The notes under the pieces are model-generated. The model had not been told where the DNA came from, did no database searches, and saw nothing but the letters and a program-made list of their open reading frames with translations. The position numbers and the translations under genes were made by a program. Source: an uncultured Chloroflexales bacterium (GTDB taxonomy: Bacteria; Chloroflexota; Chloroflexia; Chloroflexales; Chloroflexaceae). From it: 48,633 bases of DNA. This document shows, in pieces, positions 40,383 through 48,576 of the stretch; position 1 is the first letter of the stretch, and each line of letters starts with the position of its first letter. The stretch is from NCBI GenBank assembly GCA_937925925.1, contig CALANA010000044.1, positions 1 through 48,633 on the forward strand. Reading direction: 5' to 3'.

Positions 40383-42607
40383 CCAGTGCGCATGCGTGGA
40401 ATCACTGCCGCCGAGTGGGTACGCAATGCTGTCCGCTGTGCCTCAACATCCTGCGCATAATCCGGGTTAATCAACACCACGCGCCGATAGGCAACCTCGG
40501 CTTCCTGGTAGGCTGAGGTTGCCTCACCCACCCGCCCCTGCAGCTCATATACCACACTGAGCGTCAACTGGCTTTGAATATAGCGGGCGAGGAGGACTTC
40601 ACGCTGTTCCTCAACATAGTAGGAGTCACCAAAAAAGGGACAATCATCCATATAGTCACCACGGTACAACTGCACAGCCTGCCGCAGGGTCATAAGCGCC
40701 GCATCGAGGTGCCCCTGGTAAAACTCGTTGATCCCCTGCTCAACAGCGTTCACAAACACCTCGGTATCACACCAGCTTACCGCCGTTGGCTCCAGCCAGT
40801 ATCGTCCATGATGATACTGTATCATCTGGCTTTTACTGGCACGGCTCAGGTTCGGTTCAAGCGTACGTCGCAAGGCCGCCAATGTGCGGTGAAAAGCGCT
40901 GTCGGTTTTCTCAATATTGAGGCTATCGCCCGCATCCGGCCAGATAATCTCTGCTGCCTCATCTTTGGTAATCCCCTTACCGCGACGGTCAAACAGAAAG
41001 GCAAACAATGCCTCGGCCTGATGCGTGCCCGCTTTGTCGCCGCCCCAGCGAGTAATCACCTCACCATCACGTTCCACCCGCAGCGATCCAAGGGCATAGA
41101 CCACCAGTCCTGTGGGAGCAACGGCAACCGCTTCCCGCTCACGCGTCGCCGCCGCCGTCTGACGTGCCAGTTCTTCCTGCTGCGCTTCCAGCAAGCGACT
41201 CTGCTCGGCCAGATGGGCCATAATCGACTGCTGCTCGGCACGTGCGTGGGCATGACTGATCACCAGCGCCAGATAACTGCTCAAATAGTCCAGCAACCCG
41301 CGCTCGACGGTCGTAAACGTTTGCTCTGAATGCCGTGGCCCCAGCGCCATTAAGCCCAGACACTCGGTACCGCGTCGGAGCGGCAGCAAAAACTGGGCCG
41401 TTGGCCAGGGTATCCAGGGACTGGTCAATGTCTGCAATTCAGTAATGTCGGGCATCGCTGGGAGCGGGCCATCGACAGTCGTCGGCCCATACCTGGCCTC
41501 AGTCATCAACCCTTCGGCAGTGGCGACCGCAATCAAACCCTCGCGCACGCTTAACGCTCGACAGACAGCCGTCAGCGTCGTGTGCAGTTGCTCATCCAGT
41601 TCGCCACGCTGGAACACATCGTCGCTCAACGTCTGTACCAGGCGCCCATAATCGAATTCGCGGCGGTAAAAGCGGCGATCAAATGCTGCACGAAACCACT
41701 CGCTTAACGGATTCAGCACAGCTACCAGAAACACCATAGCAAAGATCGTCACCAGCGGTACCTCGATCTGCAACCACTGCCGTGTCTGCCATTCGAGCAG
41801 CAACAGCAGGCTAACATACAGTGCGGTCACCAGACTACCGGCCATTGAGAAGAAAAACGTGCGCCGGGCCACCCGCGTAGGCAGCAACGCCCGGTAGGAC
41901 AGCATCGCATAGGCCAGCACCACCATCGCTATCAGAATCAGCGTTCGTGATATTCCGTGAGAGATAATCCACAGCAGACCAGGCACCGTATACTCCGAAA
42001 GCATACGGGCCATAATGCCCATAAATGCGCCACTTACGCCCAGAACAGCAGTCCACTCAAAGATACGCTGGAGCATCTGCTCTTGCGCATCGGCTAATTT
42101 CTGGCGATAATTCATACGCATCAGCGTTACCGCCAGTAACAGCGGCAGCGAGCGTTGCGCAATCCATAACCAGGCCAGGGCATTTGATGGTACCGCCAGA
42201 ACTGGCTCGGTGCGCACCCCTGCGAGTGTCATCTGCCCGAAAGTGACGTTCCCTAACGCTGCATAGAGCGTGAGCAATATCCCTGTGGTGTAACAAAGAC
42301 CCAGCAGGAAGCGGCGCATAGCAGTGACATAGCCGTTCGCCAGCAGATAGATAATAAAGTGTAAAAAAGCGGGTGGGGTCAACACCGTGGCAATCAGTTG
42401 CGCCCGATCAAACATCTGCTGTACACCGATCTCTGGTGTCAAACGGGGCAGAATTGCGGTCATACCATACACTGCCAGCCAGAGACAAAACCAGGCAAAG
42501 GCTCGGGTTGTGCGATCACGCGGTGCGCGAACGAGCAAACTCAGCCCCAACCAGCAGGATAGCACGGCCATCAGAAAATCAGGCCCATAGTAGATCAATG
42601 CTTGCAT
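40379..42607 (-). CDS. Membrane-anchored GAF-SARP (BTAD) transcriptional regulator
   Basis: 742 aa. N-terminal membrane region with about nine helices (near residues 8-26, 36-55, 69-92, 98-118, 140-164, 184-204, 209-240, 250-272, 280-298), like the sensor part of 7TM-type histidine kinases. A GAF-like domain follows (about 315-455; REGLIAVATAEGLMTEARYG, TECLGLMALGPRHSEQTFTT), then a coiled coil (455-492). In place of a kinase come a winged helix of SARP/OmpR type (about 500-610; VVYALGSLRVERDGEVITRW, ALFAFLFDRRGKGITKDEAA, EIIWPDAGD) and a bacterial transcriptional activation (BTAD, TPR-like) domain (about 610-735). A one-component membrane regulator in one chain. It overlaps the BMP lipoprotein gene tail to tail by 4 nt, which makes that binding protein a possible partner. 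Targets unknown. Confidence 0.87.
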   Translation of the reverse strand: MQALIYYGPDFLMAVLSCWLGLSLLVRAPRDRTTRAFAWFCLWLAVYGMTAILPRLTPEIGVQQMFDRAQLIATVLTPPAFLHFIIYLLANGYVTAMRRFLLGLCYTTGILLTLYAALGNVTFGQMTLAGVRTEPVLAVPSNALAWLWIAQRSLPLLLAVTLMRMNYRQKLADAQEQMLQRIFEWTAVLGVSGAFMGIMARMLSEYTVPGLLWIISHGISRTLILIAMVVLAYAMLSYRALLPTRVARRTFFFSMAGSLVTALYVSLLLLLEWQTRQWLQIEVPLVTIFAMVFLVAVLNPLSEWFRAAFDRRFYRREFDYGRLVQTLSDDVFQRGELDEQLHTTLTAVCRALSVREGLIAVATAEGLMTEARYGPTTVDGPLPAMPDITELQTLTSPWIPWPTAQFLLPLRRGTECLGLMALGPRHSEQTFTTVERGLLDYLSSYLALVISHAHARAEQQSIMAHLAEQSRLLEAQQEELARQTAAATREREAVAVAPTGLVVYALGSLRVERDGEVITRWGGDKAGTHQAEALFAFLFDRRGKGITKDEAAEIIWPDAGDSLNIEKTDSAFHRTLAALRRTLEPNLSRASKSQMIQYHHGRYWLEPTAVSWCDTEVFVNAVEQGINEFYQGHLDAALMTLRQAVQLYRGDYMDDCPFFGDSYYVEEQREVLLARYIQSQLTLSVVYELQGRVGEATSAYQEAEVAYRRVVLINPDYAQDVEAQRTALRTHSAAVIPRMRTG

Positions 42608-42659
42608 GATCAGGTATCATAGCATACCACTACCAGCACAGCAACTACACAGATCATGG

Positions 42660-42728
42660 GTAACTGTTCACCCTCAAGGGCACATGCCCGCCTGGGAGCG
42701 CGGCTCCCAGAAGAACAGTGAACACCAA
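42660..42728. repeat. Family B element (B4), short copy
   Basis: GTAACTGTTCACCCTCAAGG and GAACAGTGAACACCAACAG bound CTGGGAGCGCGGCTCCCAG, a minimal B hairpin. The inverted ACTGTTC/GAACAGT is exact. Confidence 0.65.
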
Positions 42729-42781
42729 CAGTTCATTGGTAACGTTTCGTTATATGAAACCATCAAAGGTTCGCAGAGTAT

Positions 42782-42806
42782 GTAACCGTTCAGGTGGGGT
42801 AGTGGT
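42782..42806. repeat. Single E-family terminus (E3)
   Basis: GTAACCGTTCAGGTGGGGTA and the following GTGG match the E1 left end for 20 bp. No opposite terminus is found in the next 400 bp, so the element is broken or has been overwritten by the hairpin that follows. Confidence 0.65.
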
Positions 42807-42831
42807 CAGCCACATTGAAAATGCGGAGTAT

Positions 42832-42888
42832 GTCGTAACGACGTTCGTCGTTACGACGGCGTCAGAAACGACGAACGTCGTTACGACG
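42832..42888. repeat. Multi-arm palindrome of GTCGTAACGACG type
   Basis: GTCGTAACGACG-TT-CGTCGTTACGAC (42832-42857) is a perfect hairpin, and AACGACGAACGTCGTTACG (42867-42885) is the exact inverse of CGTAACGACGTTCGTCGTT (42835-42853). Three arms can therefore pair in alternative ways. Confidence 0.8.
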
Positions 42889-42987
42889 TATCCTGCAACA
42901 TCACGGTGGTCAACCAGTAGTTTGGATGGGCCATGTTCCTTCGGGAGTTCTTTTGGTGAACCTTCCCCTGATATGGTTATGCAGAGT

Positions 42988-43126
42988 CAGGACTTACGCG
43001 GCGAGGAAGTGACGCTTTTTTCCCTCTAAATTTTCGTCTACAACGAAAATTTAGAGGGAAAAAGAAACAAAGAACCGCTCTGCCGCAGGCAAAAAGGCTA
43101 TCTGACCATACCACCGCGTACGTCCT
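42988..43126. repeat. Family A element (A7), most regular copy
   Basis: Ends CAGGACTTACGCGG and CCGCGTACGTCCT. The centre TTTTTCCCTCTAAATTTTCG... pairs over 21 bp without mismatch (43017-43037 with 43042-43062), loop CTAC; then AAGAACCGCTCTGCCGCAGG. 139 bp. Lies 34 bp upstream of the flavoprotein start. Confidence 0.8.
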
Positions 43127-43160
43127 AAGAGTATTGTCTGTGTTATGAAAGGTCAAGAAT

Positions 43161-44501
43161 ATGACAGATCGTCTCGTAGTTATTGGCGGAGTTGCCGCTG
43201 GTATGAGCGCTGCGGCCAAAGCACGCCGCACGCGCAACGATATGGACATTGTGGTCTATGAACAGACCGGCTATATCAGCTACGGCTCCTGTGGCTTCCC
43301 CTATGTGATTAAAGGCGAAATTCCGCGCATCGAAGATGTTATCGTGCGTACACCCCAGGATTTTGTCAAGCAAAATATCTTCGCTCACGTGCGGCACCAG
43401 GTGCTGGAAATCGATCCCCAACAGCATACGCTCCAGATCCGTAACCTGGAAACGGGGGCCGAGTTTACCGATCACTGGGATCGACTGGTACTCAGCACGG
43501 GTGGCGGCGCTACCCGCCCGCCCATCCCCGGCCTGGATTTGCCAGGCATCTTCACGCTACGCAACGTCGAAGACACGATCGCTATCCGTGATTGGATTGC
43601 ACAGGAGCGTCCCCAACGCGGCGTCATCGTTGGCGGCGGCTACATTGGCCTGGAGATGGCCGAGGCACTGGCAGCGCATGGTATACAGTTAACTCTGGTC
43701 GAGATGCTGCCCCAGGTGATGGGCAATATGGATGCCGATATCGCGTCCTATGTTCAGGAAGAACTGGTACGGCAGCACGTCGATCTGCGGCTCGAACATG
43801 GCGTAGAGGCCTTTGTCGGCAATGGCCGTGTGCGCGAAGTAGTGGCCGCCGGCCAGCATTTCCCGGCTGACATCGTCATCTTTAGCGTCGGGATCAAACC
43901 CGCTGCTACGCTGGCCCGCGCTGCCGGAATCGCGCTGGGGCCAACTGGCGCGGTGGCGGTTGATGATCACCAACGCACCAGTGTGGAACAGATCTGGGCG
44001 GCGGGTGACGTGGCCGAGGCGCTGGATCTGGTCACAGGCAAACCAACCTATGTACCGTTAGGTACCACAGCCAACAAACAGGGGCGCGTTGCCGGCGAGA
44101 ATGCCGCCGGAGGCGATGCGGCCTTCAAAGGCATCGTCAGTACAGCCGTCGTCAAAGTCTTTGATCTCGAGGCAGCCCGCACCGGTCTCTCCGAACGCCA
44201 CGCCCGTGCAGAAGGCCTGGATATCGAGACCGTCACGGCTACCGCCAATTCGCGGGCGCACTATATGCCCGATCACCAGTCCCTCCGAGTCAAGCTCGTC
44301 TTTGAGCGCGGCTCGCAACGCTTGCTGGGGGCACAAATGGTTGGGGGTGAGGGCGTTGCCAAACGCATTGATGTCATCGCCGCCGCGCTGCACGCCCGCT
44401 GGACAACCTATGAACTGGCGGAACTCGATTTGAGCTATGCTCCGCCCTTCGCCCCCGTGTGGGATCCAATTCTGGTGGCGGCCAACCTTGCCAATCGGTA
44501 A
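43161..44501 (+). CDS. CoA-disulfide reductase/NADH oxidase-like FAD-dependent oxidoreductase
   Basis: 446 aa, start ATG 43161 with AAAGG upstream. FAD site LVVIGGVAAGMSAAAKARR; redox Cys44 in YGSCGFPYVIKG, the single-cysteine motif of CoA-disulfide reductases, NADH oxidases and NADH peroxidases. NAD(P)H site GVIVGGGYIGLEMAEALAAH; second FAD motif VEQIWAAGDVAEA; C-terminal dimer domain with AELDLSYAPPFAPVWDPI, whose Tyr is typical of CoADR. It protects thiol balance or removes oxygen or peroxide in the cytosol. Monocistronic: a terminator follows. Confidence 0.9.
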   Translation: MTDRLVVIGGVAAGMSAAAKARRTRNDMDIVVYEQTGYISYGSCGFPYVIKGEIPRIEDVIVRTPQDFVKQNIFAHVRHQVLEIDPQQHTLQIRNLETGAEFTDHWDRLVLSTGGGATRPPIPGLDLPGIFTLRNVEDTIAIRDWIAQERPQRGVIVGGGYIGLEMAEALAAHGIQLTLVEMLPQVMGNMDADIASYVQEELVRQHVDLRLEHGVEAFVGNGRVREVVAAGQHFPADIVIFSVGIKPAATLARAAGIALGPTGAVAVDDHQRTSVEQIWAAGDVAEALDLVTGKPTYVPLGTTANKQGRVAGENAAGGDAAFKGIVSTAVVKVFDLEAARTGLSERHARAEGLDIETVTATANSRAHYMPDHQSLRVKLVFERGSQRLLGAQMVGGEGVAKRIDVIAAALHARWTTYELAELDLSYAPPFAPVWDPILVAANLANR

Positions 44502-44528
44502 AGCCACGGCTCTGGAAGGCAGAATAAT

Positions 44529-44575
44529 GCCGTGCTGGTGCTGTGGCTCGATGATAGCGCCAGCACGGCGTTTTT
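44529..44575 (+). terminator. Rho-independent terminator of the flavoprotein gene
   Basis: GCCGTGCTGG (44529-44538) pairs perfectly with CCAGCACGGC (44560-44569) and GTTTTT follows. It starts 28 nt past the stop codon. Confidence 0.85.
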
Positions 44576-44641
44576 GCTGGTGCTATCATCCTACAGAACT
44601 CAACAGGACGTACGATGAACGAAGAACCACACACGACGGTT

Positions 44642-45076
44642 CTACGGTCGCTCCACCCGTGCCTTCAGCGCCTGGAGCGAACCAGTCAGGGATCTCTCCA
44701 GGAAGGCTGGATCGAAGAGCTTGAGCAGATGCACCATCCAGCCCGTCAAAGACTCCTCAACCATCACACGTGTCCCACCATTTTGTGGTATCAATCGCCA
44801 GAGATGAAGCGCTTGCATCCCAATCGTCTTCCCTGTCCAACCAATCTGGCGTTCTGGCTCCACAGCCTGAATAGTAGACACAATGGGTAACCCTTTTGCC
44901 TTCCAACGAAAGGTAGAACCAACCGCCAGCGGGCCTTCAAGCTTTGCCTCCGAAACATCAGATTGCCACTCACTCCAACGGTCAATCGTCGTTAGCACCG
45001 CCCACACGTTCTCCACCGGTGCGTCAATCACCACATCCTTGCTGCCACTGAGTGGTGCCTCATGATCGATATCCAT
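44642..45076 (-). CDS. SRPBCC (START/polyketide-cyclase-like) family protein
   Basis: 144 aa, start ATG 45076 with AGGAG 8 nt upstream. A START-like fold: strand SKDVVIDAPVENVWAVLTTI, then DRWSEWQSDVSEAKLEGPLA, VGSTFRWKAKG, strands ERQIGWTGK and GTRVMVEESLTGWM, and a long C-terminal helix SLTGSLQALKARVE. Such proteins bind hydrophobic ligands or act as small regulators; no ligand can be assigned. Stands alone between a terminator and a D element. Confidence 0.85.
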   Translation of the reverse strand: MDIDHEAPLSGSKDVVIDAPVENVWAVLTTIDRWSEWQSDVSEAKLEGPLAVGSTFRWKAKGLPIVSTIQAVEPERQIGWTGKTIGMQALHLWRLIPQNGGTRVMVEESLTGWMVHLLKLFDPAFLERSLTGSLQALKARVERP

Positions 45077-45110
45077 CGTAGCTTCTCCTGCGCAGCACTG
45101 ATAACTACTG

Positions 45111-45279
45111 ATACCAATTTGCCCTGAACGCGGCCAAAAATGGGCAGATGGTACCTGGAACGAAGCGCAGCGCTAGGAAGAGTCTCCGGCTCGGAGGCGG
45201 GAGATTCTTCGCTCCACTGCGTTCCGCTCAGAATGACATGGGCAGAGTACACGTTGCCCCTTTGAATCCAGACTGGTAT
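45111..45279. repeat. Family D element (D3)
   Basis: ATACCAATTTGCCCTGAACG on the left and TTTGAATCCAGACTGGTAT on the right; interior GGAACGAAGCGCAGCGCT and TCCACTGCGTTCCGCTCAGA as in D2. The outer ATACCA/TGGTAT is inverted. 169 bp. Confidence 0.7.
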
Positions 45280-45420
45280 GAGAGAGTATATAGTACCTGT
45301 ATTGTTTCGGCAACCGAGCATCAGCAGTCCCACTCATCGCAAATACCTCCTGCATACTCTTAACAGGATCAAAGTACCATTGTTCAAGCACGTTGTAGCA
45401 TTTAGGATAGAGTATAAAGA

Positions 45421-45791
45421 CAGGACGTACGCGGTCGCGTGAACACCATGTCCCTTCACCTTCGCTCAGAGCTTGCCCTGAGCGCAGTCGAACGGGACAA
45501 GCTTTTGCGCCTGGGGCCGCGTGGAAAAGACGTATGCACATTCGTGGTCGTATGCGTGGCCCTCTTTGCGCCTGCGGCCGCGTGGAAAAGACGGGGTTGA
45601 GTGCTATAAACGTAACTGTCCATTTTTTGCGCCTGGGGCCGCGTGGAAAAGACTCTTTTTTTCTCGCTCCCTTTTCGTCTTCGGCGAAAAGGGAGCGAGA
45701 AAAACAAAAAAGTACCGCTCTGCCCCATTCGGCTTCGCTCAGGGTAAACTCCGGCGCAAAGGCGAGGTGACCAGACCACGGCGTACGTCCT
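45421..45791. repeat. Family A element (A8), enlarged, with possible 5-bp duplication
   Basis: Ends CAGGACGTACGCGGTCGCG and GGCGTACGTCCT; AAAGA lies directly outside both (45416-45420, 45792-45796). It carries the repeat with GCGCAGTCGAACGGGACAAG, three copies of GCCGCGTGGAAAAGAC (near 45518, 45579 and 45640), and a perfect stem TTCTCGCTCCCTTTTCG/CGAAAAGGGAGCGAGAA. Confidence 0.7.
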
Positions 45792-45824
45792 AAAGAAAAA
45801 AATAACACTCTCAATTGTGCATCG

Positions 45825-45905
45825 GAGTCCCGGCTTTAGCCGGGATCTCGCTCCGTCCAGCGTCAAGCCGGGGCTTCACTTCTTCACAACTGATGTAGGA
45901 TTGCT
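45825..45905. repeat. Family C element (C4)
   Basis: CGGAGTCCCGGCTTTAGCCG, then GGATCTCGCTCCG, a degenerate second core and CACAACTGATGTAGGATTGC TATAT at the right, the usual C end. No gene is supported between 45077 and 46059. Confidence 0.65.
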
Positions 45906-46059
45906 ATATGTGCGATGAAAGTGTGTACAGGTACGCTGCTCGAATACAGATGAACAGAGAGAACAGGACGCATTGCAGTTCCCGGACACAGCCATCTGGT
46001 ATTGACTGACACGACACCCCGCACTGGTGGACAACAGAGAACGGGCAAACGACAGCATT

Positions 46060-47655
46060 ATGTGGCGGCATATGAAAGTCCGTACGCGCATTCTGCTCGG
46101 GTACAGCCTGATCCTGGGGCTGACCCTGTTCGTGCTGCTCTTCTTTTTCTTACGCATGGAAGCTCTGCACCACGAGGTTGAGCAATACAGTACCAGCCAG
46201 GCCGCCGAGACCATAGCTGGTCAGCAACTCACCCGGCAGCTTACCCTGGCGCAGCAAGCCATTGATCGCTACCTGCAAGACCCGCAATCCGCACCCCTGG
46301 CGCTGGCTATGCAGGCGCTGGAAACCCTGGAGGCCGAACTTCCACACACACACGCCGCTCTGACCAACCCCCACCAGCAGCAACAGCTAGACGACCTCGC
46401 GCTCCAGATCAACATCTACCACCAGTCATTCCAAAACCTCAGCGCCAGCATCACCGCCGAGCAAACGCTCTGGATTGACCTGAACACTCGACTGATCGAG
46501 ATCGGCTTCGATCTGCGCAACAATCTGGCAACGTATCTACGCGATAACCCGGCTGACCTGACGGTGATCATGGCCCTGAACGATGTGCAGAACCAGCTCC
46601 AGTACCTGAGCATGACGATCAACGTCCAGTCTATGGACGACAGTGATGAACAGATCCAGCAGATACACCACCGTCTGGAACGGATCAACCGCATCCTACA
46701 AAGCAGCACGATCAGCTCTGCGGCCACAACTGGCCTTAGCACCACCCGCAGTATCGCCGCCTTGAGCGAGGCAATCAAACAGGTTGATATCCTGGCCGCC
46801 ACGATCAAGACCACACGGCAGCAGCGGGCAGATCTCCTGCATACCCAGGGTGTCCAGTTACAACAGCACGTCACTGACCTGAATACGGCTATTGCCACCA
46901 CCCTGCCCGCCAACGCCAGTAACCTGCATCGCCGCACCCGTCAAACGCAGCAAGCGACTGTGTTACTCTTTGGGGTCGCGCTCGTACTAATGTTTATGGC
47001 TGCCACCGCTCTGGCCCGCACAATTACCATCCCGCTGGAAGATCTGGTAGCGGCTACGTTGCGCATTCAACGCGGCGACTATAGCGCCCACGTACCACCT
47101 TATGACCGCAGCGAGATTGGCCGGCTCGCGCTGATCTTCAACCGTATGATCAACACCCTGCAGCACCAGCGTGATGAGGTGTTGCAGCAACAAGCGATTC
47201 TAGAACACCGCAACCAGGAACTTGAACACGCCCTGGCAACCATTAAAGCTGCCAACGCGGAACGCGAATTGCTGACAACGACGATACGTGAACTGAGTGT
47301 GCCTGTGGTACCAATTCTCGATCATGTGTTGATTGTCCCCCTGGTTGGTGAACTTGACCAGGAACGCGCCCAACTTTTGCTGACCCGCTTGCTGGCGCGC
47401 ATCAGTACCGAGCAGGCCCGGATTGCCATTCTGGATATTACGGGTGTTCCGTTTGTTGACAACACGACCGTAACCTGGCTGGTACACGCTGCCCGTGCAG
47501 CACGCTTGCTGGGTGCCAGATGCATTCTAGTTGGTATTCGGCCCGACGTCGCCGAAGCGCTCGTCACCAGCGGAGTCGACCTGACTGGCCTGACCACCCG
47601 CGCCGATCTGCGCAGTGCGCTCTATGATGCCCTGCGCGTACAATTGAAATCCTAG
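46060..47655 (+). CDS. Membrane 4-helix-bundle / HAMP / STAS sensor protein
   Basis: 531 aa from ATG 46060; GTG 46027 and ATG 46072 are also possible, none has a strong ribosome site. TM1 (9-31, ILLGYSLILGLTLFVLLFFF), an extracellular helical region (about 32-298) rich in Gln and coiled coil, TM2 (299-320, TVLLFGVALVLMFMAATALA), HAMP (321-373, TIPLEDLVAATLRIQRGDYS ... EIGRLALIFNRMINTL), a coiled coil (370-409) and a C-terminal STAS domain (413-526; VLIVPLVGELDQERAQLLLT, IAILDITGVPFVDNTTV, RLLGARCILVGIRPDVAEAL). The STAS part is most like the RsbR output of stressosomes, but in RsbR-like proteins the residue after VVD is the phospho-Thr, here Asn468 followed by Thr. It may signal to a stressosome kinase or anti-sigma factor encoded elsewhere; none is in the window. 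Confidence 0.85.
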   Translation: MWRHMKVRTRILLGYSLILGLTLFVLLFFFLRMEALHHEVEQYSTSQAAETIAGQQLTRQLTLAQQAIDRYLQDPQSAPLALAMQALETLEAELPHTHAALTNPHQQQQLDDLALQINIYHQSFQNLSASITAEQTLWIDLNTRLIEIGFDLRNNLATYLRDNPADLTVIMALNDVQNQLQYLSMTINVQSMDDSDEQIQQIHHRLERINRILQSSTISSAATTGLSTTRSIAALSEAIKQVDILAATIKTTRQQRADLLHTQGVQLQQHVTDLNTAIATTLPANASNLHRRTRQTQQATVLLFGVALVLMFMAATALARTITIPLEDLVAATLRIQRGDYSAHVPPYDRSEIGRLALIFNRMINTLQHQRDEVLQQQAILEHRNQELEHALATIKAANAERELLTTTIRELSVPVVPILDHVLIVPLVGELDQERAQLLLTRLLARISTEQARIAILDITGVPFVDNTTVTWLVHAARAARLLGARCILVGIRPDVAEALVTSGVDLTGLTTRADLRSALYDALRVQLKS

Positions 47656-47829
47656 CAGTCATAGCAGAATCAGTCTACTACAGTATGTAAGTCCCGTTTC
47701 AGAATGCGACGCAAGTACTATAGACAAAGCTTTTACTTCTGGCGTATGATAGAGATACAAGATTATGCATTTATTGTGAGGCTATCTGGAAAGATATTCT
47801 CTGGACTATAGAATAAACATGAGGAGGCG

Positions 47830-48564
47830 ATGGAAGCCATAGTTCATCAAACAACCACAACTGCACCATCATCTTGTGCTTATAACAGGGATTCTCATAT
47901 TTGCCTAGCATTGAAAGGACCTGCCGTGACGCAGATTAGCACATCTTCCTATGACGTTCTGGCTGATTCAAATCGTATGGTTGCATTACTGGAGCGTTAC
48001 CGCACTGATTTGCCTTGTGTGGATAAAGAACTGGCACTACATCAATCTCTGCGCCATGAACTGGAGACCCATCAACGGGACGGTGAACACGCGCTGGCCG
48101 AATGGCGTCAGGCGCTGGCCCGACGTTGGGAATGCGAGATAGCTGGACAGCGGTTCTATATGCATATGCAACGTCAGTTGTGTGACTATTTTGGTGCCGA
48201 TTCGCCGCATCTAAAGATTATGCTGCCGGATAATTCCCAGAGTGCGCGTACGGCGACTGAATTGCTTAGCGACCTGCGTCGGTTGCAGGCCTCGCTGGAA
48301 ATTCTTCAGCCCCAGCCGCCCTTCGTCTGCTTGCAACTGCCCGCCCTGACGCAAACTTGCACCGATCTAGAGGAAGCCCTGAACTGGACGCAGCGGTGCG
48401 AAGCCCGGCGCCGCACCGCTATGCTTGAACAGCGACTGGCCCTCAACGTCTATTATCACGCCCGCGCCCAGACTCAGCGCTTGCTCGATGAACATATCGG
48501 ACGTGGACAGGGGCTAGCGAATGCCGATGTTGATGCTCTGGAAATCAGTATGATGGTAGACTAG
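47830..48564 (+). CDS. Helical protein of unknown function, 244 aa
   Basis: Start ATG 47830 with GAGGAGG upstream. The first 35 residues are Thr/Ser-rich and unstructured (VHQTTTTAPSSCAYNRDSH); the rest is predicted long amphipathic helices: ADSNRMVALLERYRTDLPCV, DGEHALAEWRQALARRWECE, IAGQRFYMHMQRQLCDYFGA, TATELLSDLRRLQASLEILQ and CTDLEEALNWTQRCEARRRT. This could be a cytosolic four-helix bundle. No family recognised. It follows the HAMP-STAS gene by 174 bp on the same strand, so a functional link is possible. Confidence 0.65.
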   Translation: MEAIVHQTTTTAPSSCAYNRDSHICLALKGPAVTQISTSSYDVLADSNRMVALLERYRTDLPCVDKELALHQSLRHELETHQRDGEHALAEWRQALARRWECEIAGQRFYMHMQRQLCDYFGADSPHLKIMLPDNSQSARTATELLSDLRRLQASLEILQPQPPFVCLQLPALTQTCTDLEEALNWTQRCEARRRTAMLEQRLALNVYYHARAQTQRLLDEHIGRGQGLANADVDALEISMMVD

Positions 48565-48576
48565 TACACTGCGGCG

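Noticed and set aside
42983-43131. 5-bp target duplication AGAGT around A7
   Set aside because: It requires moving the right border by one base relative to A8, so the two loci do not agree on the element boundary.
45173-45866. 213-aa and 136-aa minus-strand frames
   Set aside because: They run through D, A and C repeats; the text is a patchwork of the same repeat-derived peptides.
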